Of a DNA stretch of 64,000 nucleotides, positions 9,294-20,473 are shown piece after piece. The position numbers and the translations under genes were made by a program. The notes beneath the pieces were generated by a model. That model had not been told where the DNA came from. It did not search any database and saw only the letters and a list, made by a program, of their open reading frames with translations. Every line of letters starts with the position of its first letter. Position 1 is the stretch's first letter. Source of the stretch: DATJKD01 sp963834855 (lineage in GTDB: Bacteria; Pseudomonadota; Gammaproteobacteria; Steroidobacterales; Steroidobacteraceae); contig CAWIDH010000017.1 of NCBI GenBank assembly GCA_963834855.1, positions 246,819-310,818 of the forward strand, in the 5' to 3' direction.

Positions 9294-9540
9294 CGCCGAC
9301 GCCCGGCCGCGGTGTATCCGCAGCCGCTCACTACGATCGAGGGTCGTTGCAGGGCGGAAGATGGTGCCCCGCACATTTTGTCGGCGCACGCCGGACGGTC
9401 GTTGGTATCGCGGAATCGTCGAGGCGACCTTCGCTCAGGAGTGGCCCGCGACGTCCACCTGCGCACACCGATGCCTCGTCGCGGCTGGGATACACCGCGT
9501 CCACGCGTCGGCTCGTGACCCCATCGCCGCATCGACTAGC
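9294..9540 (+). repeat. Left arm of a long imperfect inverted repeat
   Basis: The core at 9353-9420 (GCGGAAGAT, then GCCCCGCACATT, TGTCGGCGCACGCCG and TATCGCGGAATCGTC) is matched in reverse complement at 9655-9728. Weaker similarity runs outward through CTCGCCGACG and inward through GCCCGCGACGT. No convincing gene occupies 9233-9803. The copies differ by several substitutions and small indels. Confidence 0.7.
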
Positions 9541-9544
9541 GGGA

Positions 9545-9783
9545 GGCCACCGCGGCATCCGTGAGCCGGCGTTTGGACCGGGTGTCTCGTGGCCGCGACG
9601 ACGCCTGATCAATCACAGGTAGACGTCGCGGGCACTCGGAAGTCATGACTCTGCGACGATTCCGCGATACCGCTGCCGATGCGGCGTGCGCCGACAGAAT
9701 GTGCGGGGCACCCATCTTCCGCTCTGCCTGACCGTTGATCGTGGCCAGCGGCCACGAGGCACCCGGGCCGAACGTCGGCGAGT
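9545..9783 (-). repeat. Right arm of the long imperfect inverted repeat
   Basis: This is the reverse-oriented partner of the element at 9294-9540. The core lies at 9655-9728, the arm meets its partner around 9540-9545, and it ends about 20 bases from the mliC-like stop. The paired arms could fold into one very long hairpin if transcribed. The family (MITE-like, ncRNA or dispersed intergenic repeat) is not recognised. Confidence 0.65.
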
Positions 9784-9803
9784 AGGGGCCACTGCAGCCG
9801 GGT

Positions 9804-10220
9804 TCAGCCGGCCGCGAGGCGGCAGTTGACCAGCGGCGCCGGCGTGCGCTCGTAGGTTGCAGTGCCGCCCTTGCTCCAGAAGGTGATCGGGCCGTCCTGG
9901 TATTTCTCGCCGGACGCCGATGCCACGCGCGGCAGCTTGCGTTCGCCTTCGTGCAGGCCGAGCGAGATTGCGCCATCGCGAGGCAGGTATTTCGTCGTGA
10001 GCGCGAGCCCGCCGTCGCAATCCCAGCGCAAGACCTGCGGAGTAGCAGCCTCCGTCTCCGCCGTGGCGGGTGTCGCAGCCGGCGTCTGTGCCGCCGGGCT
10101 GGGCGCTGCGTCGCCGGATGACTTCGAGTCCCCGCCGGATTCGCGCTGACAGCCGCCGGCCGCAGCCCACGCTGCCAGCACCACCGCGGCGAGGAACGGG
10201 CGCGCCGGGACGATCGTCAT
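9804..10220 (-). CDS. MliC-like lysozyme-inhibitor lipoprotein
   Basis: This 138-residue protein has a lipoprotein signal with lipobox AAGGC and a proline/alanine/threonine linker. Its C-terminal 75-residue domain has the MliC pattern: WDCDGG, then ALTTKYLPRDGAISLGL, DGPITFWSKGGTATYE, and a final cysteine (VNCRL) that would pair with the first. Known MliC proteins sit in the envelope and block c-type lysozyme. It lies 8 bases downstream of the META-domain lipoprotein gene on the same strand, so the two are probably co-transcribed. Confidence 0.8.
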   Translation of the reverse strand: MTIVPARPFLAAVVLAAWAAAGGCQRESGGDSKSSGDAAPSPAAQTPAATPATAETEAATPQVLRWDCDGGLALTTKYLPRDGAISLGLHEGERKLPRVASASGEKYQDGPITFWSKGGTATYERTPAPLVNCRLAAG

Positions 10221-10228
10221 GACCGCGA

Positions 10229-10684
10229 CTACTCCAGGCGCGCGAAGTGCAGGATCGGCGTGCCGGCCGCGTCGAGCAGGACGAGCCGCGCGTCCTCGAG
10301 CCGCGCGCCGCGCGCCGATTCAAGTGTCTTGATGAACCGGCCCTCCTGGTCCATGACCGCGGGTGGGCACATCTTCCGCGTCGTCGCCAGCGGCCCGATG
10401 GTCAAGGTCCCGCCGTCCTGCTTGACCGCGCCCTTGAAGGAGTTGCACCCGGCGTTGCCCGCGATGCTGTCGGCCGACACGAACTGCAGCTGGCTCTTCA
10501 GGTCGCCGGCAACGGCCTTGCCCGCGATGTCCTGGGCGAGCCAGCTGCTGCCCACCAGGGTCGCCAGGTCGACGGCAGCGGGTTTCGTCATGGCGGTGGT
10601 GCCTTCGTTCGAGCCGCCCGTTGACGCGGCGCAGCCCGCGGACAGGGCGATTGCGAGGTACAGGACGATGGTGGACTTGCGCAT
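10229..10684 (-). CDS. META-domain (HslJ-like) lipoprotein
   Basis: This 151-residue protein has a lipoprotein signal peptide (lipobox LSAGC at about residues 15-19). The mature part matches the META/HslJ domain: GSSWLAQDIAGK, FVSADSIAGNAGCNSFKGA, LTIGPLATTRKMCPPAVMDQE and a C-terminal strand LVLLDAAGTPILHFARL. HslJ-type proteins are heat-inducible envelope proteins linked to novobiocin tolerance in E. coli. It is followed by the mliC-like gene, making an envelope lipoprotein pair. Confidence 0.85.
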   Translation of the reverse strand: MRKSTIVLYLAIALSAGCAASTGGSNEGTTAMTKPAAVDLATLVGSSWLAQDIAGKAVAGDLKSQLQFVSADSIAGNAGCNSFKGAVKQDGGTLTIGPLATTRKMCPPAVMDQEGRFIKTLESARGARLEDARLVLLDAAGTPILHFARLE

Positions 10685-10768
10685 TTTTCGTTACCGCCCC
10701 GTGTCGAGTGGGGCCAGTTTAGCGCAGACCCTGCGAGCCGGACCGACCCTGCCACGGGGGACGCGGAC

Positions 10769-11332
10769 TCAGCAGCGAGCGTCGCGCAGTCGAGCCTTCG
10801 CCTCGCGCCAGCGTTGCCACAGGCGCGCTGCCTCGCGCGCCGAGTAGCCCTGCCGCATCCGGTCGTCGATGGCGGCCAGCTGATCTTCGAGCCGCTGGCA
10901 GCGATCCGGCGGTGCACGTTCGGTACTGCGCGGCGCCGGCTTCGCGATCGGTCGGGTAGCTGCCGTCGGGACGGTCGCGAGCGTGCTGGGCGGTTGACCG
11001 GCAGCGGTGGGCGCAGCTACTGCCAGCCGGCGGATGTCGGAGCCCAGCCCGCAGGGACGATCGCTGAATATCGGGATCGACCCGTCGCGACAGGCGTAGA
11101 CCAGGCGCCTTGCGCGCGTCGGCGCGGGTCGCTCGACCTGCTCGATCACGGAGGAACCACCGCCACCGGCGGGATTCGAGATCTCCTCCGCCGGTACCGC
11201 GCCGTCGGCCACCGCCTCCGGCTCGGAAGACGCGGGAGATTCAGGGGATTGCGCGCCGGCGTCGAGCCGGGCGAACAGCATGAGCGACGCCAGGATCGTG
11301 ATCCGACGGCAGTGGGTCTCGTATGTCGTCAT
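10769..11332 (-). CDS. Secreted DUF4124-like protein
   Basis: This 187-residue protein has an N-terminal hydrophobic export signal (ITILASLMLFARLDAGAQ). A glycine/proline/alanine-rich linker follows, then a short segment (VYACRDGSIPIFSDRPCG) resembling the DUF4124 pattern (Y-C-x-x-x-G-x-x-x-F/Y-S-D-x-P-C). The C-terminus is a charged helix (LEDQLAAIDDRMRQGYSAREAARLWQ in part) with two cysteines. It is likely periplasmic or membrane-attached. Function is unknown. Confidence 0.6.
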   Translation of the reverse strand: MTTYETHCRRITILASLMLFARLDAGAQSPESPASSEPEAVADGAVPAEEISNPAGGGGSSVIEQVERPAPTRARRLVYACRDGSIPIFSDRPCGLGSDIRRLAVAAPTAAGQPPSTLATVPTAATRPIAKPAPRSTERAPPDRCQRLEDQLAAIDDRMRQGYSAREAARLWQRWREAKARLRDARC

Positions 11333-11464
11333 GGCCTGCGCTCCGTGGCGGATGCAGGCGAATGCTGCGGCAGAGTGCCGCTCGTTTCGCGGCGAATTAC
11401 TGCCGCGTCAGGCGAGATTCAGGGTGGCGCGCCCGCGCGAGGCGTGCCGGTGGCCCCGGCGGGG

Positions 11465-11767
11465 TCAGGCGCGACCGACGTTCGAGTCCGTCGGCGAATG
11501 AAAGTACTGGCTCTCCTCGGCGAACTGGTCGATCAGGCGACGCAGCTCCTCGATACGTCCGGCCGCCGTGCTGATCGGCAGGCATTCCTCGCAGCGCGGG
11601 TCGCCGCAGGGTTGCCGCGAATAAAGCCAGTACTGCAGCGCACCGGCGAGCAGGCCGTCGGCGATATCCCAGAGGTCGGCCTTCTCGTCCGTCTCGGCAA
11701 TCTGGTTGCCGAGATCGACCGCCTTGCCGAACGCGTCGTCGAATGGGTGTGCCTGGTCCTGCATCAT
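11465..11767 (-). CDS. Small hypothetical protein
   Basis: This 100-residue, acidic, mainly helical protein can start at either of two adjacent ATG codons (11767 or 11764). It has a cysteine cluster (QPCGDPRCEEC, about residues 52-62) that might bind a metal, and a C-terminal helix with EELRRLIDQFAEES. There is no signal peptide. I do not recognise the family. Codon use matches the neighbours, which supports it as a real gene. Confidence 0.5.
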   Translation of the reverse strand: MMQDQAHPFDDAFGKAVDLGNQIAETDEKADLWDIADGLLAGALQYWLYSRQPCGDPRCEECLPISTAAGRIEELRRLIDQFAEESQYFHSPTDSNVGRA

Positions 11768-11875
11768 GGAGCGGGTGGAATCGGGAAACCGGGGAGTGCG
11801 AATTCTAGCAGAAACCCGGCCGCGGCCGACCGTGCCGCCGAGCCGGTCTGCCGGCGAATCGGGCGGGTTTTCGGC

Positions 11876-12136
11876 TCAGATACCGGCCTTGGCGAGCGCG
11901 TCGAGCACCGACCGAATCGCGCCGGCGAGGCCGGGGTGATCGGTTTCCAACCTGACTGCCGCGCCTTCGAGCGCGTCACCGTGCCCGCCTGCTGCTTCCG
12001 CGGGCGACGGACCCTCGAGGACCCGATTGATGTCGGCCATGACGGTCTCGAGCATCGCTCGCTCCTCGGTGTCGAGGCGCCGCGCTCCGCGGAGCGCCTC
12101 GTGCAGGCTCGCCAGGGTTCGCTGCAGCTCACTCAT
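11876..12136 (-). CDS. DUF4404 family protein
   Basis: This 86-residue, acidic helical protein begins MSELQRTLASLHEAL and ends HPGLAGAIRSVLDALAKAGI, matching the small DUF4404 family of gammaproteobacteria. It is cytosolic with no known function. It lies upstream of the OM barrel gene and is transcribed away from it. Confidence 0.7.
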   Translation of the reverse strand: MSELQRTLASLHEALRGARRLDTEERAMLETVMADINRVLEGPSPAEAAGGHGDALEGAAVRLETDHPGLAGAIRSVLDALAKAGI

Positions 12137-12283
12137 CGATCGTTGACCGCGCGCAGGTTTGCTCTTGCGAGTTTAGCAGGCCGCCCGTCCGGCTCGTGCA
12201 CGGCGGTCACGAGCCATCCCCTACAATGCCCGTCACGGCGCGGGCTGCGACGGCCGGTGCTGACCTCTCTGGAGACAGTCGCA

Positions 12284-12949
12284 ATGAAAACGGCTTCGCG
12301 CGCCCTGGCGGGTGGTCTGGTCTGTGCGCTTTCGACGACGGTCGCGGTGGCGCAGACCGATACGCCCGAGTTCCACACGACTACGCCTCGTTTCGAGGCG
12401 ACGCCGTTGGTGGGTTACCGCGCCGGCGGAGAATTCGAACTCCCGGACACGTCGACCGAGTCCGATCGTTCGATCGACCTCGACGACGGCGGCGTGTTCG
12501 GGCTGGACCTGGGTCTGTACCGGGACTCGAGCTCGTTCTATGAGCTGCTGTACACCCGGCAGGAATCAGGCCTCGACAGTTCCGACGCGGTCGTGGCCGG
12601 CGTCGACGTCACGACGGAGTACCTGCACTTCGGCGGCACGCTGCTCTTTCCGGACGAGTGGTGGTACGTGCCCTGGTTGTCGCTCACGATCGGTGCGACG
12701 CGCCTCGATCCGAGCGACGGCGGCTACGACTCCGAAACGGAGTTCTCGGCGAGCCTCGGCGGCGGTGTGCGGTTCCCCATCAACGAACGGGTCGCCGCGA
12801 CGCTGGGTGTGCGCGGCTACGTGACGCTGGTCGATTCCGATACCGCGATCTTCTGCGTCGGCAGCGGGGACCTGAACTGCCTGGTCAGGACCTCAGGCAG
12901 CACGTTTTTCCAGGGCGAGGTGCTGCTGGGCCTCACCGTCACCTTCTAG
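12284..12949 (+). CDS. Outer-membrane beta-barrel protein
   Basis: This 221-residue protein has a signal peptide (LAGGLVCALSTTVAVAQ) cut near residue 24. The rest consists of alternating amphipathic strands with aromatic girdles and ends in a terminal Phe (LGLTVTF), the usual recognition signal for BAM-dependent barrels. GGAGA lies 8 bases before the ATG. A -10-like TACAAT lies at about 12231. A cysteine pair (FCVGSGDLNCL) may form a loop disulfide. It resembles OmpW/OmpA-like eight-strand barrels; the substrate is unknown. A REP-like palindrome begins at its stop codon. Confidence 0.75.
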   Translation: MKTASRALAGGLVCALSTTVAVAQTDTPEFHTTTPRFEATPLVGYRAGGEFELPDTSTESDRSIDLDDGGVFGLDLGLYRDSSSFYELLYTRQESGLDSSDAVVAGVDVTTEYLHFGGTLLFPDEWWYVPWLSLTIGATRLDPSDGGYDSETEFSASLGGGVRFPINERVAATLGVRGYVTLVDSDTAIFCVGSGDLNCLVRTSGSTFFQGEVLLGLTVTF

Positions 12950-13617
12950 AAAAACGGGGACAGAACTGCTTTCGGACAGGAGAGTGGCGGGCTGGGTTTC
13001 GAGAGCAGACCTGTCTCCTTTTCCGGCTTCGCCGATCCATCCGCCGGGCAGATCGAGCGCGCTCACCAACGAGACGAACACCGCGGCGGCGTACGGAATC
13101 GACTGGATCAGCAGCACGGCAACCCACACCGAGAGGTCCGGGCTGCCGACGAGGCCGGGCAGGTCACCGTCGAACGTCGGGATCCGGCTCACGGCGAACG
13201 CTGCAAACCACAGCCCGAGCATCAGCAGGCCTTCCTCGCGGGCGGCGGCCACCGCCTGGCCCAGCGCGTGGCGGCGGGCCCGCTTCGGCGTGCGGAAGAA
13301 CGGCCGGTCGCGCCTGACTAGCCCGGCGACCATGGCTGAGCCGATGGTGTGCGAAAGGCTCAACCCCGCGATGCCGGCCGCGATCGTCTGCCGGAGGTTT
13401 GCGCCCACGCGCGTTGCGTACAGGTGGGTCATCTTCACCAGCTTGAAGACGAACAACGACAGCGGCAGCACCGAGAAGATCGCGAGCGGCGGCTCGAGGT
13501 GCCGAGGGAACACGACCATGGCCAGCGACCAGACGAGCGCGGCGCAGTTGAAGAGCAGGTTGACCCCATCGGCGAGCCACGGAAGCCAGCCGGCGACGAA
13601 GTGATATCGCTGCCCTG
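12893..13617 (-). pseudogene. C-terminal fragment of a membrane glycosyltransferase (GT2-like)
   Basis: The frame reads QRYHFVAGWLPWLADG, several membrane helices (LVWSLAMVVF, FSVLPLSLFVFKL), then LSHTIGSAMVAGL and PFFRTPK, and further helices (AVLLIQSIPYAAAVF). This order is typical of the C-terminal membrane part of processive family-2 glycosyltransferases. The catalytic N-terminal domain (DxD, QxxRW) is absent: upstream of about 13617 the frame shifts and similarity stops. The last 40 codons run through the REP-like palindrome and into the antisense of the barrel gene. It is a non-functional remnant. Confidence 0.65.
12950..13025. repeat. REP-like palindrome (GGGGACAG type)
   Basis: The left arm AAAACGGGGACAGAACTGCT (from 12951) pairs imperfectly with the right arm AGCAGACCTGTCTCCTTTT (13004-13022). 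It begins at the stop of the barrel gene and overlaps the 3' end of the minus-strand glycosyltransferase remnant. It shares the GGGGACA core with the elements near 19.9 and 42.8 kb. Confidence 0.7.
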
Positions 13618-13814
13618 CGTCACGTGCGTGCCGCGGCCGCGGACCAGGAGGTCGAAGGCCGGCGCAGGTCTGATGCGCTGAAGGCCCAGCGCGAACGCTG
13701 CACCGGCCAGCCGGTCCACGTGGAAAAAGCTGCCGTCGCTTTTTGGCGACAGTCGGATAGATCCTACAAATCAGGAGGTTAGAGGAGAGCGGCTGTGAGC
13801 CCCGACGAGCCCGC

Positions 13815-14618
13815 CTAGAAGCCAAACCGCCACCAGGGCTTGTTGGCGTCCTTCGGCGACATGCCGTCGGGCGGGATATTGCGGGTCAGCACACCGTCGA
13901 TCGCGACCGCCATGTCGTCGATCCCGAGCTTGCGATAGGCCTCGGCCATGAGCGACAGCGCATCGAGCGTGGCGGGCGCCCCGTCATAGGTCTCGATGAC
14001 ACCCCGCGCGCGGTTAGCGGCACCGACATACGCGCCCCGCTCCATGTAGTAGCGCGCGACCGCCAGTTCGTAATCCGCCAGCTTGTTGCGCAGATAGATC
14101 ATGCGCTGGCGCGCGTCCGCGGCGTAGGGGCTCTTCGGGAACTGCTGCACCAGCGTCTGGAAGGACTGGAACGACTCGCGGGCTTCCTGCGGCGGCCGCT
14201 TGGAGATGTCGGCGTGAAACAGCCGCTCGAGGAAATTCGCGCCGCCCTCGAAGTACACGAGACCCTTGATGTAGTGGGCGTAGTCCACACGCGGGTGCGT
14301 CGGGTTCTCGCGTATGAACTGGTCGGCCTGGTCGATCGCCGACTCCGAATCGCGATTCCTGTAGTACGCGTACATCAGGTCGAGCTGGCCCTGCTTCGCA
14401 GGCTCGCTGAACGGGTAGCGCGCCTCGAGGGCTTCGAGCCGGACGATCGCGTTGTCGAAGTTGAAATTGCGCAGGTCCTTGCGCGCCTCCGCATGGATGG
14501 CCTCGGGCGAACCGGCGACGGCCTGCTCGTCGCCGCGGCTGCGGCAGCCCGTCGCGATGGTCGCGGCAAGCAACGAAGCGAGCGCGAGGCGCGCAATGCG
14601 GGGCGGGACTCTCGGCAT
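13815..14618 (-). CDS. bamD: Outer-membrane assembly lipoprotein BamD
   Basis: This 267-residue protein starts at ATG 14618 and has a lipobox (ATIATGC, Cys at about residue 23). The mature protein is built of TPR-like helices beginning EAIHAEARKDLRNFNFDNAI, with the BamD-typical YPFSEPAKQGQLDLMYAYY and HPRVDYAHYIKGL. BamD is the essential helper of BamA that delivers beta-barrel proteins for insertion in the outer membrane. It is divergent from rluD across 61 bases, exactly as in E. coli. Longer reading to 14705 is possible but would bury the signal peptide. Confidence 0.93.
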   Translation of the reverse strand: MPRVPPRIARLALASLLAATIATGCRSRGDEQAVAGSPEAIHAEARKDLRNFNFDNAIVRLEALEARYPFSEPAKQGQLDLMYAYYRNRDSESAIDQADQFIRENPTHPRVDYAHYIKGLVYFEGGANFLERLFHADISKRPPQEARESFQSFQTLVQQFPKSPYAADARQRMIYLRNKLADYELAVARYYMERGAYVGAANRARGVIETYDGAPATLDALSLMAEAYRKLGIDDMAVAIDGVLTRNIPPDGMSPKDANKPWWRFGF

Positions 14619-14679
14619 GGATCGCGGCTCGGGGCCGGGGGGCGGGCGAAGGGGGCGAAGTATATAGAATGGAATCGCC

Positions 14680-15639
14680 ATGGCCACTTCGACCGTCGAA
14701 CTCACCCTGAAGATCCCTGAGGCGAACGCCGGCCAGCGGCTGGACCAGGCGCTCGCCTCGCTGCTGCCGGACTATTCGCGCAGCCGGCTCAAGGGCTGGA
14801 TCGAGGCGGGCGAGATCCGGGTCGACGGCTCGATCCGCCGCGCCCGCGACCGGGTGCTGGGCGGCGAGGCGGTGGTCCTGCGGGCCCGCGTGGAGGCCGC
14901 GACCGAGGCGGCTCCACAGGCCATGCCGCTCGAACTCAAGTTCGAGGATCGCGAGCTCTTCGTGGTCGACAAGCCGGCGGGACTGGTGGTGCACCCCGGC
15001 GCCGGCAATCCAGATCGCACCCTGCAGAATGCACTGCTGGCCCTCGACCCGGCACTGGCGGCATTGCCGCGGGCCGGCATCGTCCACCGGCTCGACAAGG
15101 ACACGAGCGGGCTCCTGGTCGTCGCTCGGAGCCTGTCGGCCCATGCGGCGCTCATCCGCATGCTCGAGGCGCGCGAGATCCACCGGGGCTACGAGGGCGT
15201 CGTGCGCGGCGTGCTGACGGCCGGCGGGACGATCGACGCGCCGATCGGGCGTCACAGGGTCGACCGCGTGCGCATGGCTGTGCGGGACGGCGGTCGCGAG
15301 GCCGTGACCCACTACCGGGTAATCCGCCGCTTTCGCGCGCACACGCACGTGCGCGTCGAGCTGGAGACCGGACGCACGCACCAGATCCGCGTACACCTGT
15401 CGCACGCAGGCTTCCCACTGGTGGGCGACAAGGTGTACGGGGGGCGACTGGCCTTTCCGAAGGGCGCGTCCGAAGAGTTGCGACAGGCGCTGCGTGGCTT
15501 CCCGCGGCAGGCGCTGCATGCAGCACGTCTCGCGTTTGCGCACCCGTCCAGCGGCCGGTCGCTCGATTTCGCCTCGCCCTTGCCTTCGGATCTGCGCGGG
15601 CTGCTCGACGCGCTTGCCCGGGATGCGGCCGGCGCATGA
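14680..15639 (+). CDS. rluD: 23S rRNA pseudouridine synthase RluD
   Basis: This 319-residue protein has an N-terminal S4 domain (residues about 15-75, QRLDQALASLLPDYSRSRL) and an RluA-type catalytic domain with HRLDKDTSGLLVVAR (catalytic Asp at about residue 140), and ETGRTHQIRVHLSH. In E. coli RluD makes pseudouridines 1911, 1915 and 1917 in helix 69 of 23S rRNA. It overlaps pgeF by 4 bases and faces bamD. A TATAGAAT box lies about 12 bases before the ATG (14662-14669). Confidence 0.93.
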   Translation: MATSTVELTLKIPEANAGQRLDQALASLLPDYSRSRLKGWIEAGEIRVDGSIRRARDRVLGGEAVVLRARVEAATEAAPQAMPLELKFEDRELFVVDKPAGLVVHPGAGNPDRTLQNALLALDPALAALPRAGIVHRLDKDTSGLLVVARSLSAHAALIRMLEAREIHRGYEGVVRGVLTAGGTIDAPIGRHRVDRVRMAVRDGGREAVTHYRVIRRFRAHTHVRVELETGRTHQIRVHLSHAGFPLVGDKVYGGRLAFPKGASEELRQALRGFPRQALHAARLAFAHPSSGRSLDFASPLPSDLRGLLDALARDAAGA

Positions 15640-16388
15640 GGGCGCACGGCATCGATTGGGTGACGCCGGACTGGCCGACGAAGCCAGCCGTGCGGGCGGG
15701 CACGACGCTGCGCCGCGGCGGCGTGAGCAGCGGTCCGTACGCGTCGCTCAACCTGGCGAGCCATGCTGGCGACCGCGAGGAACACGTCGCGGAGAACCGC
15801 CGCCGGCTGCGATCGGCGCTCGGACTGCCCGCGGAGCCCCTGTGGCTCACGCAGGTCCACGGCATCACCGTCGCGCGCCACGACACCGGCGCGGACGTTC
15901 CGCCGGCCGATGCCGCGGTAGCGTTTGCGCCGGGCGAGGTTTGCGCGGTCCTGACCGCCGACTGCCTGCCGGTCGTCTTCGTCGACCGCGACGCGACGCG
16001 GATCGGGGTGGCGCACGCGGGCTGGCGCGGGCTCGCGGACGGTGTGCTCGAGGCCACCATCAAGGCGCTCGAGGTGCCGCCCGCGTACCTCCTGGCCTGG
16101 CTCGGGCCCGCGATCTCGCAGCGCGAATTCGAGGTGGGTGCGGAGGTGCGCTCGGCGTTCCTCGCGCGCGCACCGCAGTCGGCGAGTGCGTTCACCACGA
16201 ATGCGCACGGCCGCTTCCAGGCCGATCTGTACGCGCTCGCGCGGATGCGCCTCGCGCGCGCCGGCGTCAAGTCCGTGTTTGGCGGCGGTTGGTGTACCGT
16301 CCGCGAGGCGGATCGGTTTTACTCCTTTCGCCGTGACGGCAAGACCGGGCGGATGGCGACGCTCGCGTGGCTCGTAGCGAACCCCTGA
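15636..16388 (+). CDS. pgeF: Purine nucleoside phosphorylase / laccase-domain protein (YfiH)
   Basis: This 250-residue protein matches the YfiH/DUF152 family: GGVSSGPYASLNLASH, LTQVHGITV, LTADCLPVVF, GVAHAGWRGLADG and LGPAISQREFEVG. These carry the conserved His/Cys zinc ligands. Family members are reported as peptidoglycan editing factor (PgeF) and as purine nucleoside phosphorylase/adenosine deaminase. The start overlaps the rluD stop, as in many gammaproteobacteria. The stop codon lies inside a strong hairpin. Confidence 0.9.
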   Translation: MRAHGIDWVTPDWPTKPAVRAGTTLRRGGVSSGPYASLNLASHAGDREEHVAENRRRLRSALGLPAEPLWLTQVHGITVARHDTGADVPPADAAVAFAPGEVCAVLTADCLPVVFVDRDATRIGVAHAGWRGLADGVLEATIKALEVPPAYLLAWLGPAISQREFEVGAEVRSAFLARAPQSASAFTTNAHGRFQADLYALARMRLARAGVKSVFGGGWCTVREADRFYSFRRDGKTGRMATLAWLVANP

Positions 16389-16424
16389 TGTACCGCGCGC
16401 CCATGCGCGGGTACATCAGGGGTT
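16380..16424 (+). terminator. Perfect 15-bp hairpin at the pgeF stop
   Basis: AACCCCTGATGTACC (16380-16394) is exactly complementary to GGTACATCAGGGGTT (16410-16424), with a GC-rich loop that can itself pair. It overlaps the pgeF stop codon. There is no T-run after it, so it may be an mRNA 3'-end stabiliser or a palindromic repeat rather than a classic intrinsic terminator. Confidence 0.6.
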
Positions 16425-16480
16425 CCCCAAGGCGCGTGCTAACCTGAACCGACCAGAACTCGACCGGGTCGTGACCCCGC

Positions 16481-17254
16481 ATGCTCTCACTCATCGTCGT
16501 GTTCACCGCGCTCGGCGGGGTCCTGAGCGCGCTTGCCGCGTCGAGCTTCCTGCTGGTGGCCCCGCCGCGCCGCGCGAAGCTGCTCCCCCACCTGGTGAGC
16601 TTCGCAACGGGAACGCTGCTCGGCGCCGCGTTTCTCGGGCTGATCCCGCATGCGCTCGACGCCAACGGGCCGGGCGGCGCGCACGGCATCGGAGTGGCGC
16701 TGCTGCTCGGGATCCTGACGTTTTTCGTGCTCGAGAAGTTCGTGCTCTGGCGGCACTGTCACGACGATCCCTGCGAGATGCATTCGCCGAGCAACGCTGC
16801 GCGCGATGCGGCGTCGGCGCGGCTGATCCTGATCGGCGACGCCATCCACAACGTGATCGACGGCGTGCTGATCGCCGCGGCGTTCCTGACCGACCCGAGG
16901 CTCGGGGTCGTCACTACGCTCGCCGTCTTCGCGCACGAGATCCCACAGGAAGTCGGCGATCTCGCGGTGCTGCTGAACGGCGGTTACCCGCGCCGCAGCG
17001 CGCTCGTGCTCAACCTGCTGACGAGCCTGTCGTCGGTCGCGGGCGCGGTGCTGGCGTACTTCGCGCTGCGCGCGGCCCTGCCGGCGCTGCCCTATGCGCT
17101 CGCCTTTGCGGCCGCAAGCTTCCTGTACGTCGCGGTGGCCGACCTCATCCCGGGTCTGCACCGCCGGATCGACATCCGCGCCGGCGCCGAGCAGCTGGCA
17201 TTCATCGTCGCCGGCGTCGCGGTCGTATTCCTTACCCACCAGCAGATGCATTGA
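16481..17254 (+). CDS. ZIP family metal transporter
   Basis: This 257-residue, eight-helix membrane protein has the ZIP signatures: helix IV DAIHNVIDGVLIAAAF and helix V FAHEIPQEVGDLAVLL, whose His, Asp and Glu residues form the metal site. The loop between helices III and IV is His-containing (WRHCHDDPCEMH). ZIP proteins carry Zn2+ or Fe2+ into the cytoplasm. No clear ribosome binding site precedes the ATG. It sits between pgeF and clpB, where E. coli has no gene, so it is an insertion in an otherwise conserved order. Confidence 0.88.
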   Translation: MLSLIVVFTALGGVLSALAASSFLLVAPPRRAKLLPHLVSFATGTLLGAAFLGLIPHALDANGPGGAHGIGVALLLGILTFFVLEKFVLWRHCHDDPCEMHSPSNAARDAASARLILIGDAIHNVIDGVLIAAAFLTDPRLGVVTTLAVFAHEIPQEVGDLAVLLNGGYPRRSALVLNLLTSLSSVAGAVLAYFALRAALPALPYALAFAAASFLYVAVADLIPGLHRRIDIRAGAEQLAFIVAGVAVVFLTHQQMH

Positions 17255-17334
17255 GGCACAGTCAGACTCGCACTTGACGTCCGGCCGGCCGCCCCCAAGT
17301 CCCGGGTACGCCGCCCCCGCAGGGAGCTTCCGCC

Positions 17335-20001
<2,667 letters not shown>

Positions 20002-20007
20002 TGACGT

Positions 20008-20466
20008 ATGCCGATCTACGAATACCAGTGCCAGCAGTGCGGCCATCATCACGAGGCACTGCAGAAGCTCTCCGATCCGCAGCTCCGGCAGTGCCCGGAA
20101 TGCGGGCGCAAGTCACTGAAGCGGCTCGTCTCGGCCGTTCGATTCCGCCTGGCCGGCAGCGGCTGGTACGAAACCGACTTCAAGTCGGACAAGGAAGCGA
20201 AGCGCAACCTGCACGAGAAGGGCGAAAAGGAGGAAGCGAAGACCGACGGTGCAGGCGCAGCGGACGGTGCCGCCAAGCCCGACGCCAAGGAAGCCGCCAA
20301 GCCGGAATCGAAGCCCGATACGTCGAAAGCCGAGCCGTCCGAGCCCGCCGGCCGCAGCGAGCGCACCGTCGTCACGCGTCCCGCCGCGGCCTCCGCGCGA
20401 TCGAAGGCAAACGGCAAGACCAAGCCAGCCCGCACTGCAGCTGCTGCGCGTCGCCGACGGCGCTGA
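20008..20466 (+). CDS. FmdB-type zinc-ribbon protein with a long basic tail
   Basis: This 152-residue protein has an N-terminal 45-residue FmdB/CxxC zinc ribbon (MPIYEYQCQQCGHHHE, then CPECGRKSLKRLVS), also found as a small regulatory-type domain. The rest is a low-complexity Lys/Ala/Glu/Pro-rich tail ending in five arginines, longer than in most homologues. The stretch up to about residue 60 (FRLAGSGWYETDFK) is conserved in gammaproteobacterial versions next to DUF502 and aspS genes, as here. Its role is unknown; nucleic-acid binding is possible. Confidence 0.8.
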   Translation: MPIYEYQCQQCGHHHEALQKLSDPQLRQCPECGRKSLKRLVSAVRFRLAGSGWYETDFKSDKEAKRNLHEKGEKEEAKTDGAGAADGAAKPDAKEAAKPESKPDTSKAEPSEPAGRSERTVVTRPAAASARSKANGKTKPARTAAAARRRRR

Positions 20467-20473
20467 GGACGTT

